Assembly: GCA_903813345.2 (NCBI GenBank)
Contig: CAIIXF020000247.1
Coordinates: 1-64,000, forward strand
Length of the DNA stretch: 64,000 nucleotides
Source: Owenia fusiformis
Taxonomy: Eukaryota; Annelida; Polychaeta; Sabellida; Oweniidae
Direction: 5' to 3'
A program made the position numbers and the translations under genes. The notes under the pieces were generated by a model. The model made no database searches. It was given only the letters and a program-made list of their open reading frames with translations, and had not been told where the DNA came from. Position 1 is the stretch's first letter; every line of letters starts with the position of its first letter. Below are positions 42,501-57,500 of the stretch, piece by piece.

Positions 42501-45500
42501 TGGATAGTTAATACTGTAGGGCTTAGGATTGCATATGGCTATTTCAGTATGGCTTATTCATATCAGCTTTCGAATTATTTGATTGACTTTGTTATAAGAT
42601 CTTAACTCACATGCTTATGTAAGGTATCACTAGAAGGAGTCTATCTTAAGTCTGTCCATAGAGTAATATTTTAACCATCATAGAATTAATACCTTGTCAA
42701 TACTAGTTGATAGTTGATCATTGGTATGTTCAGCAAGGGTAGTAAGCTCAGAGGTTGTGCTCAGGTCCAGTTGTTCCAGGCTCTCTATGCTTCCCATACT
42801 GGCACACCTCTGTTGTTGACTGCTCAGCTTCTGTTTGTAGGCATCTAGTTCAATTGACATCTCCTACAACGTCAAGTATAGTCACATATAGAGTGAAATC
42901 TGTATATCCAAACACCTCTCTAATCTGAACATCTTTCGAGGTGGGCACTTTCTTGGTCCTAATTTTATCATTATTTTACATATTATGAAACCTTGAAATG
43001 TGAACACCTGCTATACTGAACACTTTTGGCTGGTCTAAGAGGTGGATTAGACATGTTAATGTAAATCCAATCCTGAACATCTTGGGAAATGACAATCATC
43101 CTGTAAGTCTTATTGACAAACACCATGGTAAACTGAACAACTACAACTATGCCAAGTACAAGCTTTTATCAGTTTATATTATTTTCCATCAAGAAATCAG
43201 GAGAGTTCACTTACATTAGCAGAGGTCAGTAGCTGTTCACAATGTTCTAGTGAGTTGGTGACCAGGGGTTCTATAGTACTAGCCCATGTACTCCAAGAGC
43301 CTTCCATGTAAACTTGGCAATCCTGTACGGTCGCTTTATACTCTTCCCATCTTTCTAAGATCTCAGCTAGACGCTCCTGGAGACAAATCATCCAATCAAT
43401 TATGACATTGTGAAAACTGAATAAACTGATTGAGTATCTGTAGTTTTAGCTGTTGATAAACTCTTCTGGTAACTTTGATGGACGCATTTCTAGATTTACA
43501 TTGTTTTTTTATTTACATTGCTTTCTACATTTTTGTATAAACATATGAGTTGAATTATTTGAATAAAGAATTATCAAAGAATAAATGATTAACACTTTTA
43601 AAAACAGCACACCCAAATTAATTAAACAAAAAAGATTTGGTATTCAATCTATAAACAAAACAACTGCATAATTTTAAAGTAATAACTGGGTTATCCAATC
43701 ATTATTCATCCAAACATATGTCACAATCAGCAACTGATTAATATATTATTGCGATATCCATACATTAAAAACCAAAAGCAAAATTGTTATGCATCCACAT
43801 TATATGATACTTTTGATTATACAATTTAATATTACAATATGATTGTAAAATAATAACATGCTATTTTAAAATATGTAAACATAGAGAAATCCAATAAAAA
43901 CAAACTGCAAAAAATCTGTTTCACACAAAATTCAATGTGCATATGAAAAAATGTGCACATGGGATGGTTATTAAAATTGAGACAATTACAAACTCTGATA
44001 AAATATGATAATTGTGCAGTATATGCCCACCTTGATGTTTTAGATTGTCAATTATGTAATCATCCATTTTATTGCCTGATGTGGTATTATTATGAAAATT
44101 GGGTTACTAAGCTTCCTCCATGTGAAGTTTAAATAACACATTGTAAAATAACTATCGAACTTTACTTATTTATTTTTTATTGCATAAAATAATAATGTAC
44201 TATATACATGTCTATATAATCTTTTTGAGCTATGTAATACTAAATATGTCTAGTTGGTATGGCTAATATATTTGTATTGTGAATCAATTCATATTCAACT
44301 GAACTTAACAGATTCAGTTTTTAGCAGACTTTCAAAATTTTCTATGACAATAATGTCAACAATTATAATTTGTACATTTGTGTATTTCTGGATTTCTAGC
44401 CATAAGTGTGAAAAACATTTTCATCTTTCCTTATTTCTCAGACAGAGTCCATGTTTACACGAGTAGATAACTCAGTAGTTTTTTGATTATTTTCAATGTC
44501 TCATCAGTTAAATGTCCATCTTTCTAAATAATAAATGTCCAATTTTTCAAGGTGGGTGCCAGAAGTGTATTCTTGTACGTGTAATACATTTAATAGGCAT
44601 GAATTGTGAGACAAAAGTGTAACACGGACACTTAAGGTTAGTGTCAGAGGGGACTTACAACCACAGCTTAAAAGAACAAGAGATCAAGGTGGTCCAGTCT
44701 CACCTAGCAACAAGAGCGTATAGTTAGTTGGCATGGCAACGGGATAGTATATTAGTGGTTGGCATGGCAATTATATATCAGCATCAGTAGGCGTGATATC
44801 AGGCTTTGATAAGGACCTTGACGAAGGATAACTATGGTGTTTATTAATATGCTTATGATCTTGTTATGGGAAATTCAATGAAAAGTTGACCTTCAAGGAA
44901 ACATGCCAGTTAACAGTATTACCAAAAGCAGTGAATCAACCAGAAACATACAGACAAGTTCATCCAATCAATTACAATTTCAAAAAATTCAAAACTTTGA
45001 AAAAAAATCTACAAAATATCTTTTTGTTTATTTCTTCTTATGAAAACTACTGAAACCTTAGAAACATAAGCTGTGCACATAACTTATTATGCGGCATAAT
45101 GCACTGATTAAAAATGCACAAAAATGATAATTAAAGGAACTTAATTGTGAGAAATATTGATACCTTGATTTGTTCAGCTGTGGCTTGTAAGCTAAGGTAG
45201 CTGTCTTCTAGGTTGCCAAGCTGGCTTTGAATCTGGGAAGTAAGCTGTGGATGTCGAGCGTGAGCCTTTAAAAGCTCATTTCCTTTTGCACTGACATCTG
45301 TTAGTCTCATTTGGAATTCTGTTATCTCACTAATCAAACCCTGTAAGGAGAATAAAAAGTTATCAGCAATATAGTCAAATTATGTAGTGTAAGCAGTAAT
45401 TTTCAATAGTTATTTTTGCAGCATTAAAAATCCTTGAAAATATTATGTATGTCAAGACATATATTTGTGAAGACAGTCAAAGGAAGGTAAACCTATAAGC

Positions 45501-48500
45501 TAAACTCTCACTAAGGAAATGACTTGAATAGTGAAATTAAAAAAAATCTATTCACATAAATATAAATCAAACTTACATTGTGTTTGCCAATCTGTTCTTT
45601 TGTCAATTCAATTGTAGTGACGTTGAGGGAATTGTGGGCCATCAGCTTCAGAGACATCTGGAGGACTATTTTCTCGCAATCTTGGAGGGCCTCCTGATAC
45701 GTCTGGTGGCATGTATGGGCAGCCCCCAAAGAACTAACACAACCCTAGTGAAAAACAATGAACAAAAAATAATTTTCATGGTACAATGAATACAGGATAA
45801 GTAGAAATCCCTGCTTCAAGTACAATTCCTGAGCCAATAAAAACCCAGATTTTATATTATGCATTTCTATACAATTAAGAATTTAAGAGTCAATGACATG
45901 CTTGTTTACTTTATTTTTTGATATATCCATCTACATTTTTGATTTCAAAACCTTTTGTAACTTATAACAATTCAGATATGTAACATAAAACCCACTTGTA
46001 CTTGTGGCTTAATGTTGTTATATTTCGTCTTGACCCCTGCCACTGATTGGCTAGCCTGGTCAGACCCACTGATAACTAATGATTTGAATTCTCTCTGAGA
46101 GACCTATCATGCTTTTCTCAATAACAATTAACTATCAGATTTTACGCATGTCTATACAATTAAGAATTTAAGAGTCAATAGCATACTTGTTTACTGTGTT
46201 TTGATATATCCATCCATTTTTGCCTCATTTTTAATTTCAAAACATGACAACCTTTTGTAACTCTTAATTCTGATATGTGACATTAAACCTACCTGTACTT
46301 GTGTCTTAATGTTGTTATATTTTGTCTTGACCCCTGCCACTGATTGGTTAGCCTGGTCAGACCCACTGGTGCTACTCAAGTCCTTGGCCTGCTCCTCAAG
46401 GTCATCAAGGACTCCCTGGTGCTCAAGCATTTCTTCATAGACTTTCTGAAATGTTAAGTTTAAGTTGAGTAAAGATGAATAGTTTTGAGTTTTGAGGGTT
46501 TCACATATACAAAATAGTAAAATGGTTGCTTGAACTACATAAAATGTCAGATATCTTATGAGAGTATATTATCTTACCTTATATCTCTCTAACTGGGTTT
46601 GCTTTTCAACCAACTCAGCTTTTGGGTCCATTTCCATGGCAACCAAGTTTTCCACATCAGCTAACCATTTCACAAATGTGCCATAACTCTGCTCGAAGCT
46701 GTTCCATTTATTGGACATCCCCTCGAGGGTGGTACTACACAAATTAAGCTGTTTATTTAACTGATCCCAATCACGTTTCAACTGGCTCGACTGTTCATTT
46801 AGAAGTTGTTGTCCAGAAGGCTGGGTTTTCTCAATTACTTTCTCAAGGCATTCGCAGACTTTATTAAGCTTCTGAAGACCTTCATCTTGTGTGCCGTGGA
46901 GAGCCTGCAATTAAAGTAGTTAGTAGATTATTATCTCCTTATCATATGCGTAATATATATTGCATTGTCATCATAGAACTTGCATAACTGGTATTGATAT
47001 AAGAGATTATGTGTTAGCATTATGTCATTCATGATGTAGAAGGAATTAATTTTTATTCAGAACTGCGGCAATATTTGAGACGTTCTCCAAGCAAAAGAAT
47101 GATTGCCTAAATGTTCTTAATGGTTAAATCTCCCACATTTGAAGCGATCATAATCCTCTGACTTACCCTGACTTTCTTGATACGTCCTTCAATTGCATGC
47201 CAGTCTCCACTCATATCATTACATAGCGACAGCTTCTGATTGGTTGAATCCAGCCATTCGCGACAGTCTAAACGCGCCTTTTCAAATGCATCATGGTCCT
47301 TTTGGAACTGAGAGAATCTAGATTTTGTGCGCTGGAAGAACATAGAATATATCAAACAAAATTTCCACAAAAAAAATTAAATTAAATCATAATCTGTTAA
47401 TAGACTATAAGTATTAAAAACTATTAACTACCAACTAATAATAGCAAGAACATATATAAAATATGGGTTGTATATGCTAATTTTGCATGTTAATCATAAG
47501 TAAAACAAATCCTTATTACCCAACTTGCACAAATAAAGTCAATACCGACATTAAAACCTTAGTTCTACACCCGCTTCTACGGTATAAAACCTTAAATCTA
47601 TGTCCCATTTCTAAAAAAACATCAGTTATTTAGTTATGTCCCATTTCTAAAAACATCAGTTATTTAGTTATTTCCTTTTGTTGGTCCTAGAAATTAATTC
47701 CATGCAACTACCCAAAGCGAACATGAGCAAATTACCATGAAGTTCACCCATACAACACCATTTTAATGCATTCATGTTGTGAAACATGTCCCAAAATACC
47801 GGATATGATCCATTCTCAACCCAATTTAGCTCTATCAGTGTTTATATTTTTTTTGTAGTATAAGCACATAACATGCATTTCTTTAGCCTTGGTCCATTTT
47901 AAAAATGTTTTGAGTAACTATATGCCATAACATTTGACTATGTTCCATATATAATTTATCAGCCAACACCAAGAATATTATCGCTAGTATGTAATGTTAG
48001 TGAGGTGATATACCTATTGAAAGCAATGGCTGATGGTGGACAATACATGTATTTTATGGTAATCATCCATTTCCAAGAATGTGTATTGTCTACCATTGCT
48101 TCATATGCTGTTTCAGAAACATTTGCTACTTTTAGATGTTATGTATCATATTAATAGGATTACTAAATGTACATATGGAAATCATTGTAAAGCACTGGTG
48201 AATCATATTGTGTCCATGATTGCATATTTAAGACAAGACTGCATATTTAATACAGTGAAACCTTTAAAGTGGAACAACTCTATTAGTGGAACACCTCTGT
48301 TAGTGGAACACTTTTCAGAGTCCGAAGACCAACTGACTTATTGTTAAATGAACTTCTGTAAGTGGAACACCTCCCAAGTGGAACACTTTTTAGAGGAACC
48401 AAAGGTGTTCCACTTTAACAGGTTTTACAGTACATGATTCAATAAATGCCTGGACTGCACATATAAGATATGATTGCATGTACTAAGCCATTCCAATATT

Positions 48501-51500
48501 GCAGAAATAGACAGGAACGGTTTGAAGATACATGTACATGTAATACAGTAATCATCATTACGAAACATGCACATATGCAATAATATAACTTACTTCAAGG
48601 TCATCCTAAAATAAGCAAGTGAACATAATGGAATTAAAATAATATTGCATCCAACTTCTACAAAGATATTGTTTTTTATCCTATGACAAGTGAGGTTTCA
48701 GGTACATAACAGCGGGATATAAAATCAATATCTTGGAGGAGCGGGACATATATATATCTCCCGCTGTATATCTCCCGCTGTATATCTCCCGCACCAGTAT
48801 TCCCGGGAAAACGTTTTCGCTCGGTGTAGAAACAGTCAAAATTCGTTAGAATATCTCGCTATAGCAAAACTACCAAAATGAAGCAGATGGCGGTAGATAT
48901 TTTCTTGACCAAAAGGTCGAAGAATTTCTTGAAAGTAATGAAAACCAGTTGAGGGAATAATCAATGTCTCATAGATAAAAGTCACTTGTCATAGGATAAA
49001 TTAGTTATGTGATGCTCGGTTTTGGATATGGGGTATATCCAAAACCTCCCATAACATAACCCTCATGTATTTTCTAGATATATGAAGAAATATCTACTAA
49101 ATTAAGAAGAGGGAGAAGTAGTCTATGAACAGTTTGGAGGTAACTAAAAGAATCTATTAAAAAAATTCTAATCACTAAATAGAGTTAACATTTCTTTATT
49201 TGCAGAAAGGTATAATAGTTTCAAGGGAAAGTGTAATAAAAATTAAACTCATGCAGGGTTGCAACAGAATTCAATATTCCCTGACCAAATATGTATTTCT
49301 AGAGATGTTACTTCCTTTCATTGTTTACAATTTGTGGTCTAATTTTCAACTTTTTAAATTTTCCTGACTTTTCTAAGAATGTTAAATTCCTCATTATTCA
49401 ACAATTTTTGAGAAAACTCATTTTGGTTTCCCCCACTTTTCCCTGACTGTGGTAACCCTGTAACATTTTAAGATATAATATAATACAACATCAGAAGACA
49501 GTAAACATTCAGTGTGTCTCCAAGACACATCTGTGTGTCTCAATGACACATCTACCTACCTTAGATGCAGCCAATAGGGCCTGGTATCTGGTAGATTGTT
49601 CTACAACAGTAGTGGAGACCTTAGGCTCAGCATGATGTTGTAGTACAATGTTGGATCTCTCTAGCAACTGGTCCACTGAACGCTTGTTCTCTTCTATAAG
49701 ACTGTGCTCAGCCTACAGAATAAATATAAACCATGTAAACATATTTAGGGATTATTACAAATTCAATTTATGACTCATCCCCACCTCAAGTTGCAACACA
49801 GGAAAGCTACATAGTTGAAATGAGTTAAATTGCGATACAGATAAGTTCTTAACTCGTGTGGTATCAAGCATTATGTTAGGATGAAAAATAAAATGATTTG
49901 ATTCAAGGAAATGATATAGGAAGTTTTTCGCACGGTTGGTCACCACCTTGAAATTCACAAAATATCAATATTTGTATCTTACCTCTGCCTTAGATAGCTG
50001 TCCTGCTGTGTCTAACAGATCAATCTTCAGCTCAGCTTCCATCTTCAATCTATTCTCCGTCTCATCAATCCATGACGTGACACTGTCCAAGTCATCCTCA
50101 TATTGTTGCCAATGATCCAGGGCATTGCCTAGAGATTCCTTACCAGCAGATATATTCTCTTCTAGCTTATTCCATTCATCCTTGAATAAAATGGTTGACA
50201 TGTATTACCCATAATGCATTAGGCATAGCAGACGTCTGTATAAATATCAAAATGATAAAGACAGAAAACCTCTTATCAAATCAAAATAAATCTCTGAGAA
50301 TTGGAAACTAATTGGTGAGATTAAAATGTCAATGTCTTTTGCCTGAAATAATATAATAAAGGATCAGACCCCCTCCCTCAATTTCTTCCCTGAAACATTC
50401 TTTTGATAACATATTTGGTATGCTCTCACCTGCAATGATTGTACATCAGTGTGTATCTGGTCCTTGCCTCTCAGAGATGTATTCAACATGACAGTTTCTG
50501 ATAACTTAACCACATTGTCTAGCTTTGGTTTTGCCTCCTCAACTGTGCTGGCAAATGCCTGAAAATAAAGCACAAAATCATTTGAGTATCCCGCTAAAGA
50601 AATGTGCAAGTGCATGAAAAAAAAAATAGCTTCAAAAAACTTAAAATGATAGGGGTGTCAAACTGTAACACTTCCAAGTGCATTAGAAAGATGAAACTAT
50701 GCATTTGGTTACATCAATCATATTTCGATGATATTAACTCACGTTCATGCCAACAACAAGTAAGTTGCAATTACTTACATTGAGTTTACGTTGATTATCA
50801 GACAAATTATCTTTATCGCCTCTCGTATTATTCAGAATATGAAGTTGTTGCTTCCCAAGTTGTATCCACTCAATGCACGTCGTGACACTCTCCCTATATT
50901 TCCCATGATCCTCCACGATTTCCTGTTGACGTTGAACCATTTCTTCAACCTGAAGAACATATAAATGCTAGGTCAGAGTCAGGACAAAAGATAAAGTCAG
51001 GTTTGTTACGCTTTTTGTGTTGCTCTCAAAAAATATGAAAATCCAAAATTTCATAAACCTAGAAATGAATACAAATAAGATGGAAGTAAAATGTACCTTA
51101 TCACATAGGGTTGAATATGACTCTGTCGCACTTTGGACCATGGTGTCACAACGAGCTTGATGTAGGGCACCACCCTTATCTTTCATAGTCTCTATGGCAG
51201 CTTTGTGCCCCTTGATGTCGCATTCCATGTACTAGAAATGGAATAACAAAGATCTAACTATCATTCATATTTTCGTCACCAATGTAAGGACAATTTTTAA
51301 AGGTAAACTATTTCAGCCTAAAATATAACAAAATCAATGGGATAAATTCGGGACATCCATAACCAACGGTGCTTACCTTGATTTTTTCAAGTAGGGCTTT
51401 TTTCTCTGGGAGATCGGCCTTCAGGTCAAGTTGTGAATTAATCTTCACATGTGTCTCCTTCAACCACATATCAATCTGCTCATATGCACGATCAAAGTCT

Positions 51501-54500
51501 GCCCATTTGTTCAAACTCTGCTCCAGCTCAACGTTCATCTTGGCATGGCTCGATTTCAGCTTGTCATAGTCTGATTTACACTCAGCTATCTGGGTATGTA
51601 TGATTTCAGTCCCCTGGGCATTGGTGTTTGGTACTGTACGCTCACCAGCATCTGTCAGTGTGCGCAGTTTACCTTGCCCTATGTCCAAACTGGACTGCAT
51701 GGCCTGTAATCATTTTAACATACACAGTACTAATAATTAAGATCTGTTATATCTCTGCATTTCATGAAAATAAATATACATGGACAACAATTTTTGTTAC
51801 ATCTGTTTGCAATAACGTCTGCTATATTTGTTGCATTATGGGATAAAATAATACCATGAAATTTCAAGGTTTACCTGAAGCTTGGCAAGCTTGGTGCCCA
51901 CATCATCTTTGGATGCAACTCCATCTTGTAACGTCAACAAATTAAGTTTTGTGGTTTCACTCCATGTAATGAACTCCTTCTGATGCATATCATACTTGTC
52001 ATGGTCACCATAGTAACTCTCAAGCTTCCGTAAAATCTCCTGTAAATGAGCAACACATATAAATTTAAATACCTGACTATAGTATAGTATAGTAATGCCT
52101 GTAAATGAAACACCTATTTAATGATAAAGGTTGTATAAAGTACAGTGATGTCTTACCTTAGACATTGAAATGAGGGCCTGGTAGTTGGTGGTCAGCTGTG
52201 TGATGGTATGGGAGGTCTGTAGAAGACCCTGGGCTTTACCACTTATATTGTCCAGGTCACCCTGTTTCTTAAGGATCTCTTCATGCTTGGTCTGTAATAA
52301 ATATACACTTATATTGAACAATGTCAAAATGTTAATGTTTTTATCAGATTAATTATATTGGTTTTTGTTGTCAGAATATATTTTTCATTTTAAGTCAAAA
52401 CTACAAAAATTCCAAAAAGGCAATTTAAGAATCATTTGAGATCACTAAGATCAAAATAGTAAAATCATTGGTTAAACTCAGAGGCCAGTGTGGCTAGCAG
52501 ATCTAGACTCAGGGTATAACTTTACCTGATATTTGAGGAGTTGGTCCCTCTTCTCCTGCAAAGAGGTCTCCACACTAAGCTCCCCTTTTAGGAACTGCTG
52601 GGTGGCTTTCATCCAGGAACTAAAGTCCTCTTTCAGGGAATCAAAGTCCTCCCAGCGTCCCAAACATAGTTCTAACACCAGTTTCCCTTGTCTGATCTCC
52701 TCAATGTAGACACCAAAGTCACTTGTGATGACCTTTATGTCAGTGTTGATACGTGCCAGCCCTGAGTCAGCTGTGTTAGGGAGAGTAGCATCAGCTTGTT
52801 CAGAAGCATGGTCAAGTTTCTGCCTGCCTTCAGATACTTCTGCCTCTAACTCCTAAAATAAGACAATCATGGGTGTTACGTAATAAAACATAAGTACTGA
52901 GTTAGAAAATACTAGACATAGTGAAATAACATTCGAGTGTGCATTGTTTTTTGAAGAAGCATGATGCATGTAACAAGCAAATGTTTAATAGAACCTCCAA
53001 GACAGATGATTTTCCTACCTTGAGGTGCTCAAAGTTAGCTTTGATGGTGTCTCTGTCACCGTATGTGTCTATAGATGCTTGTAGTCTTTCCCTGGAGACT
53101 CTGATCCATGTGTTAAACCCTGACACAGCTTCGTTGAACCCCTGGTGGTCTTTCACAATACCTCCATTCTTATCAACCTCAGCAGCAGCCATTTTAACCA
53201 AAAGCTGATACTTGTTAGAGATTTCTATTGACTCCGTGGTTACATTACTGCGAGGGCTGCGAACGGCTAATCCATGGGCGGAGTCAGTGAGAGTATCAAT
53301 TATATGGGAGTAGGAGGTGATATCTTGATTTAGGTTCTGAAAAATTTTTTTTAGACATATAACACATACAAGAACCGAAATACATTTATACTTTATTCAG
53401 GATTTCTTTTCAGTAAATTTTTCCTTTTTTTAGATAAAGAAGTTAATATTAGAGATGTTAGTTCATGAAGACAATTCAGCCATCAAGATACTTCAGATGA
53501 AACTTACATGTGTATAAATATTTTCTTGCACATTCATTCATTATGTTTCAAATGGGAAGTTTAGGTAGTGGCTGGGGGAAGGGTTGAAGATTTAAAGGAA
53601 TTTATTTGTTCAAGTTATAGGCATATTGTCCCTAATGGGGATTATTCCACTCCGTATGTAGTATGCCTGGACTTTTGAAATGAAATAAAACAAAAATAAG
53701 ATAAGTATGACATTGCATCACCATGGTTACCTTGAGTCTCTGTAGCTGAGCTTTCTTCTCAGCAAGTTCTGACTTCAGTTCAGAGTCCTTTAGTTTTGCT
53801 TCTGTTTCTTTCAACCATCTCTCAACCTGAAATATCCAAAAACAATCTTTGAATTTGATGGATTATTCTTGACTGACCGATCTATTGTTTTTAGGTTTCT
53901 TGAGTGGAAAGTTTCATCTTTTGCATAAAAATCTTTACTATCAATTAAAAATATTTTTTCATTTTAGGTAATTTAAAGAGGCAGACTCTTAAAATTTGCA
54001 AAAATTGTAGTGCAAATTTCTGTGACACCATAGATGGTCTTCAGTGTTTTCTTTATTTTCCTCAAAATCAATGTTCACAAATAAGTTAGTAAGCAGCATG
54101 AAAAGTTCCAAATTTTTGAGATTGAATGTGAAATACACTCATTCTCACCTGATCTGTGCGGTCGCCATAATCTGACCACTCCAGAAGGCAGCTTTCTAGT
54201 GTGACTTTGGTATCTGCGAGTCGTTTTGTCAATGTTTCATAATCTTGGTGAGTTTTCTGAAGATTTTGGCGGATGGTGTCTCGCCCAGAGAGCGATGAAT
54301 TTGTCAGAGTTTTCTCTCCCCATGTCTGCATGGTATGGAGCAGGTTTTGACCATCCTCTTTTTGTACAGAAATATCCTATTTGGAGAAATAATATTTTCA
54401 TTTATTTACAGTCACTTCGTCTACTTTTACTAATGCATTATGGGTAACAAATGAAGCATATCAATATTTTCATTATTTTTCATCTCAGCAATTATATCTC

Positions 54501-57500
54501 ATTATTTCAATCTGAGTTGGAAAAAATTAAAAGTAGCGCAACTAACCTTTAAGCGTTCTAGTTGACCTTGCATTGTGCTCTCATCTCCTGACGTATCCAT
54601 ACAAATATCTAAGTGGCCTTCAATATCCTGATACCATGAAGTGAACTTATTGTAGTAGTCAGTGTACTGTTGGTGATCCTGTACATTCTGCTCATAGCGC
54701 TTCAACATATCCTTCGACAGAGTCAAAAGTGACACATATCGGGAACTAAGCTGAGTCAATTGGGAGCTTACAACACTGTCACACATTTCCAACAAACTTT
54801 GACCTTGTTCACTAAGAGCATCTAGCTCTGTTTGATGAGCTATGATGGTTTCATGCCGAGCCATATGCTTCTCTAAAATGGTTTGTTTCTCTTCTAAGGA
54901 GTCTTTGAGATCGCCATCTGCTTTCAGTGAGTTTTCAGTGTCCTTGACCCATGAACTTAGAGTGTCATATTTCACCTCATATTGGTGCCATTTTTCAGCC
55001 AGAGATTCTGAAAGGAAAATGAATTCTTATAATAATCAAATGAGGTGTATAAGTGAGCATGAGGCATTTCAAGTCTTATGTAAAATAATTTTCAGCTTTT
55101 CAATATCTGTTTTTCAATTCTGTTGACTTTTTAATTTTGAACTCTTTAAATCAAGTTTATCACTTAACTTATGAGGAAAATATGATATAACCCAAAGATT
55201 GATGAAAACAAAAGAATAAAAAAATGAATAATAAAAACTAACCTAGGCTAATATTCAGATCATGCATTTCCTGGAACAAATTCTCCATATTGCTCCTGAC
55301 TGTTTGCACAGCAGTCCTGATCTCCTTGACTCCTTTAGGAGATGTGCTTGGATAGACGACTTCAGCCTTCTCTACTAGAGTTGTAACCTTCTGTTCACCT
55401 GCTGACTTGATGGACATTAACTCATTTACCTAAAGAGTTTGAAAATTATGGTAAAAATGATATTATAGGTTTATATTCCATTACAATAATACATCATTCA
55501 TCATTAAATGTTTTGAATGTTATCAAATTAAGTTTTAACCAGATATGTTAATAAAAATAAAAGTACATCTACCAAATATTCATGAAGATAAAAACTTTGA
55601 ATAATGTTTACAATAATGTCCTAGTCATCTGCATAAACGAGTGGGAATATAGGGAACACCCTGTATATAATTTCTGCCTCATTCTGTAAAATATCCCAAA
55701 ATTCACCTTGAGTAATTTAGCCTGCGTGGTGTGCCTATCCCCCTCCAGGCTACTCAGTGGGGTCAGTTTCTCCCTAGTTGACTCTATCCATTCTGTGGCA
55801 TTGTCCAGGGCCTCTTGGTAGATGATGTGGTCTGACACTGCATTGTCACATTCCCTCAGTAAGTCCTGGAATAGAGATGGTGAGATCAAAAATATATTTC
55901 CAGTTGAATTCACGTCAGGATATTTCAGATAGAAAAGAAGTCTGAATTAGACGCATCACTCCTCTTTGTAAGAACAAGCGCATTGATTTTATAAAAATTC
56001 AATTTCTTGTGCAATACAGAGTGTCTCTACATTATTCCTTTTTAAATGTATGTATATAAGATATCTAGATACCATACCTCTACTTTATCAAGAGCCTTGT
56101 GATATCTGTCAACAACGAGATCAGTCTCTCTGGCAAGGTGAGGGTCACTGTTCTGTGTCTGCAGCTCAGAGGATTTCTCCCTCAGTTTGTCTACCAAACC
56201 TTTCTCTCCCAGTAGGGTCAGCTTCAAAGTCTAGAAACATATGGGAATATACAAGTCCTTAAGAGGTCAGTAAATTCATTCTAAATAAATTGTGCACTGT
56301 GTGAAAATATAAGTCATAAAGATTTTAGTTTGATATACTGAGCAAAATGGAGTAACCTAAATCAAATAATATCAACTTTTAAAATAAAAAGCTGTTTTTA
56401 AAACTCAAATGGTTATATTATATGGCAAAATTATGAAGTTTTCAGACCCTACCTCAGGGCAGGCTAAAGTTTAAGTGTAAAACCATACCTTGATCCTTTC
56501 CAGTTGATCTTGTTTTTCAACAAGGGTCATTTGACTTCCTGTTTCCATGGCAACCTGACTCTCAATGTCAGCCAACCAGGTTTCTGTTTTATTCGACACA
56601 TCAGAATAAGCACCCCATTGGCTCAAACATGTCTGGAGATTATCTATGCCATCTTGGATGGATTTCATGAGATCGTCGAGAGTTTGTTGTAAGGTATAAG
56701 CCTCCTGTCTTAAGGTGTCTTTTCCAGATGGGCTAGTGTTCACCAAAACACTTTGTAACTTCTCACGAATGGTTTCAAGTTTACGATTTCCTTCTTCATT
56801 GTAGGACAGTAAGTTCTAAAATGAATACATAACAAAATGTTTGGAATCTTTAAAAGCAAATTAAAACACTTCAATGAAAGAAACAATGAGACTTTTATTG
56901 TACAGAAAATGAGTTCCAAGTCTCTCCATACCTGGACAGTCTGCAATCTTGCAAGTACGGCAGGTCTGTCCCCTTGTGTGGATGTATTGTTGCTCAGTTT
57001 GGCCTCCAGGTCATCTAGGCTCTGCTGCATAGCCTCACATAGTCGTCCATAGCCCTCGTGTTCACTCACAGCATGTTCTTGTTTCCTACACTGTTCCTTA
57101 CAGCTACTGACTAGTGCATGGTATCTATAAATGGGAAAATCAAGTGTTTTACTGTGTTTGGGGAATGAAGTGTTTTATTTAAACTTTACAGGAATTGGAT
57201 GATGTTTGTTTTTATATGTGCTTCATATTCATCAAAGATGTGATGAAATAAACCAATGGTATACATTCTGTTAATATTCACAAATATAATCCATTCACTA
57301 CTATGCATCATAGATCTTTGTCTTTTACCTGGCAGTTATCTGTGAGGCAAGGTTTGCTACTCTGGTGTTAGACGTGTTTGCTGAAAGACTCTGCCCATTC
57401 TCACTCATGGAGTCAATCTCTGAACCATATGCTATCATCTCTCTTAATGCAGTCTGAAAATAAATATTTAAAAATATTACATCCCAATTGGCCAATGAGA

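Larger units (their letters stand above)
47332..49559 (-). other. 2.2-kb nesprin intron region around the microexon
   Basis: Split by the 12-nt microexon at 48594-48605. It also carries a pogo-like MITE (48253-48430), a palindromic-ended element (48675-49000) and a tandem duplication of about 35 bp (47601-47670). No other gene seen. Confidence 0.65.
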
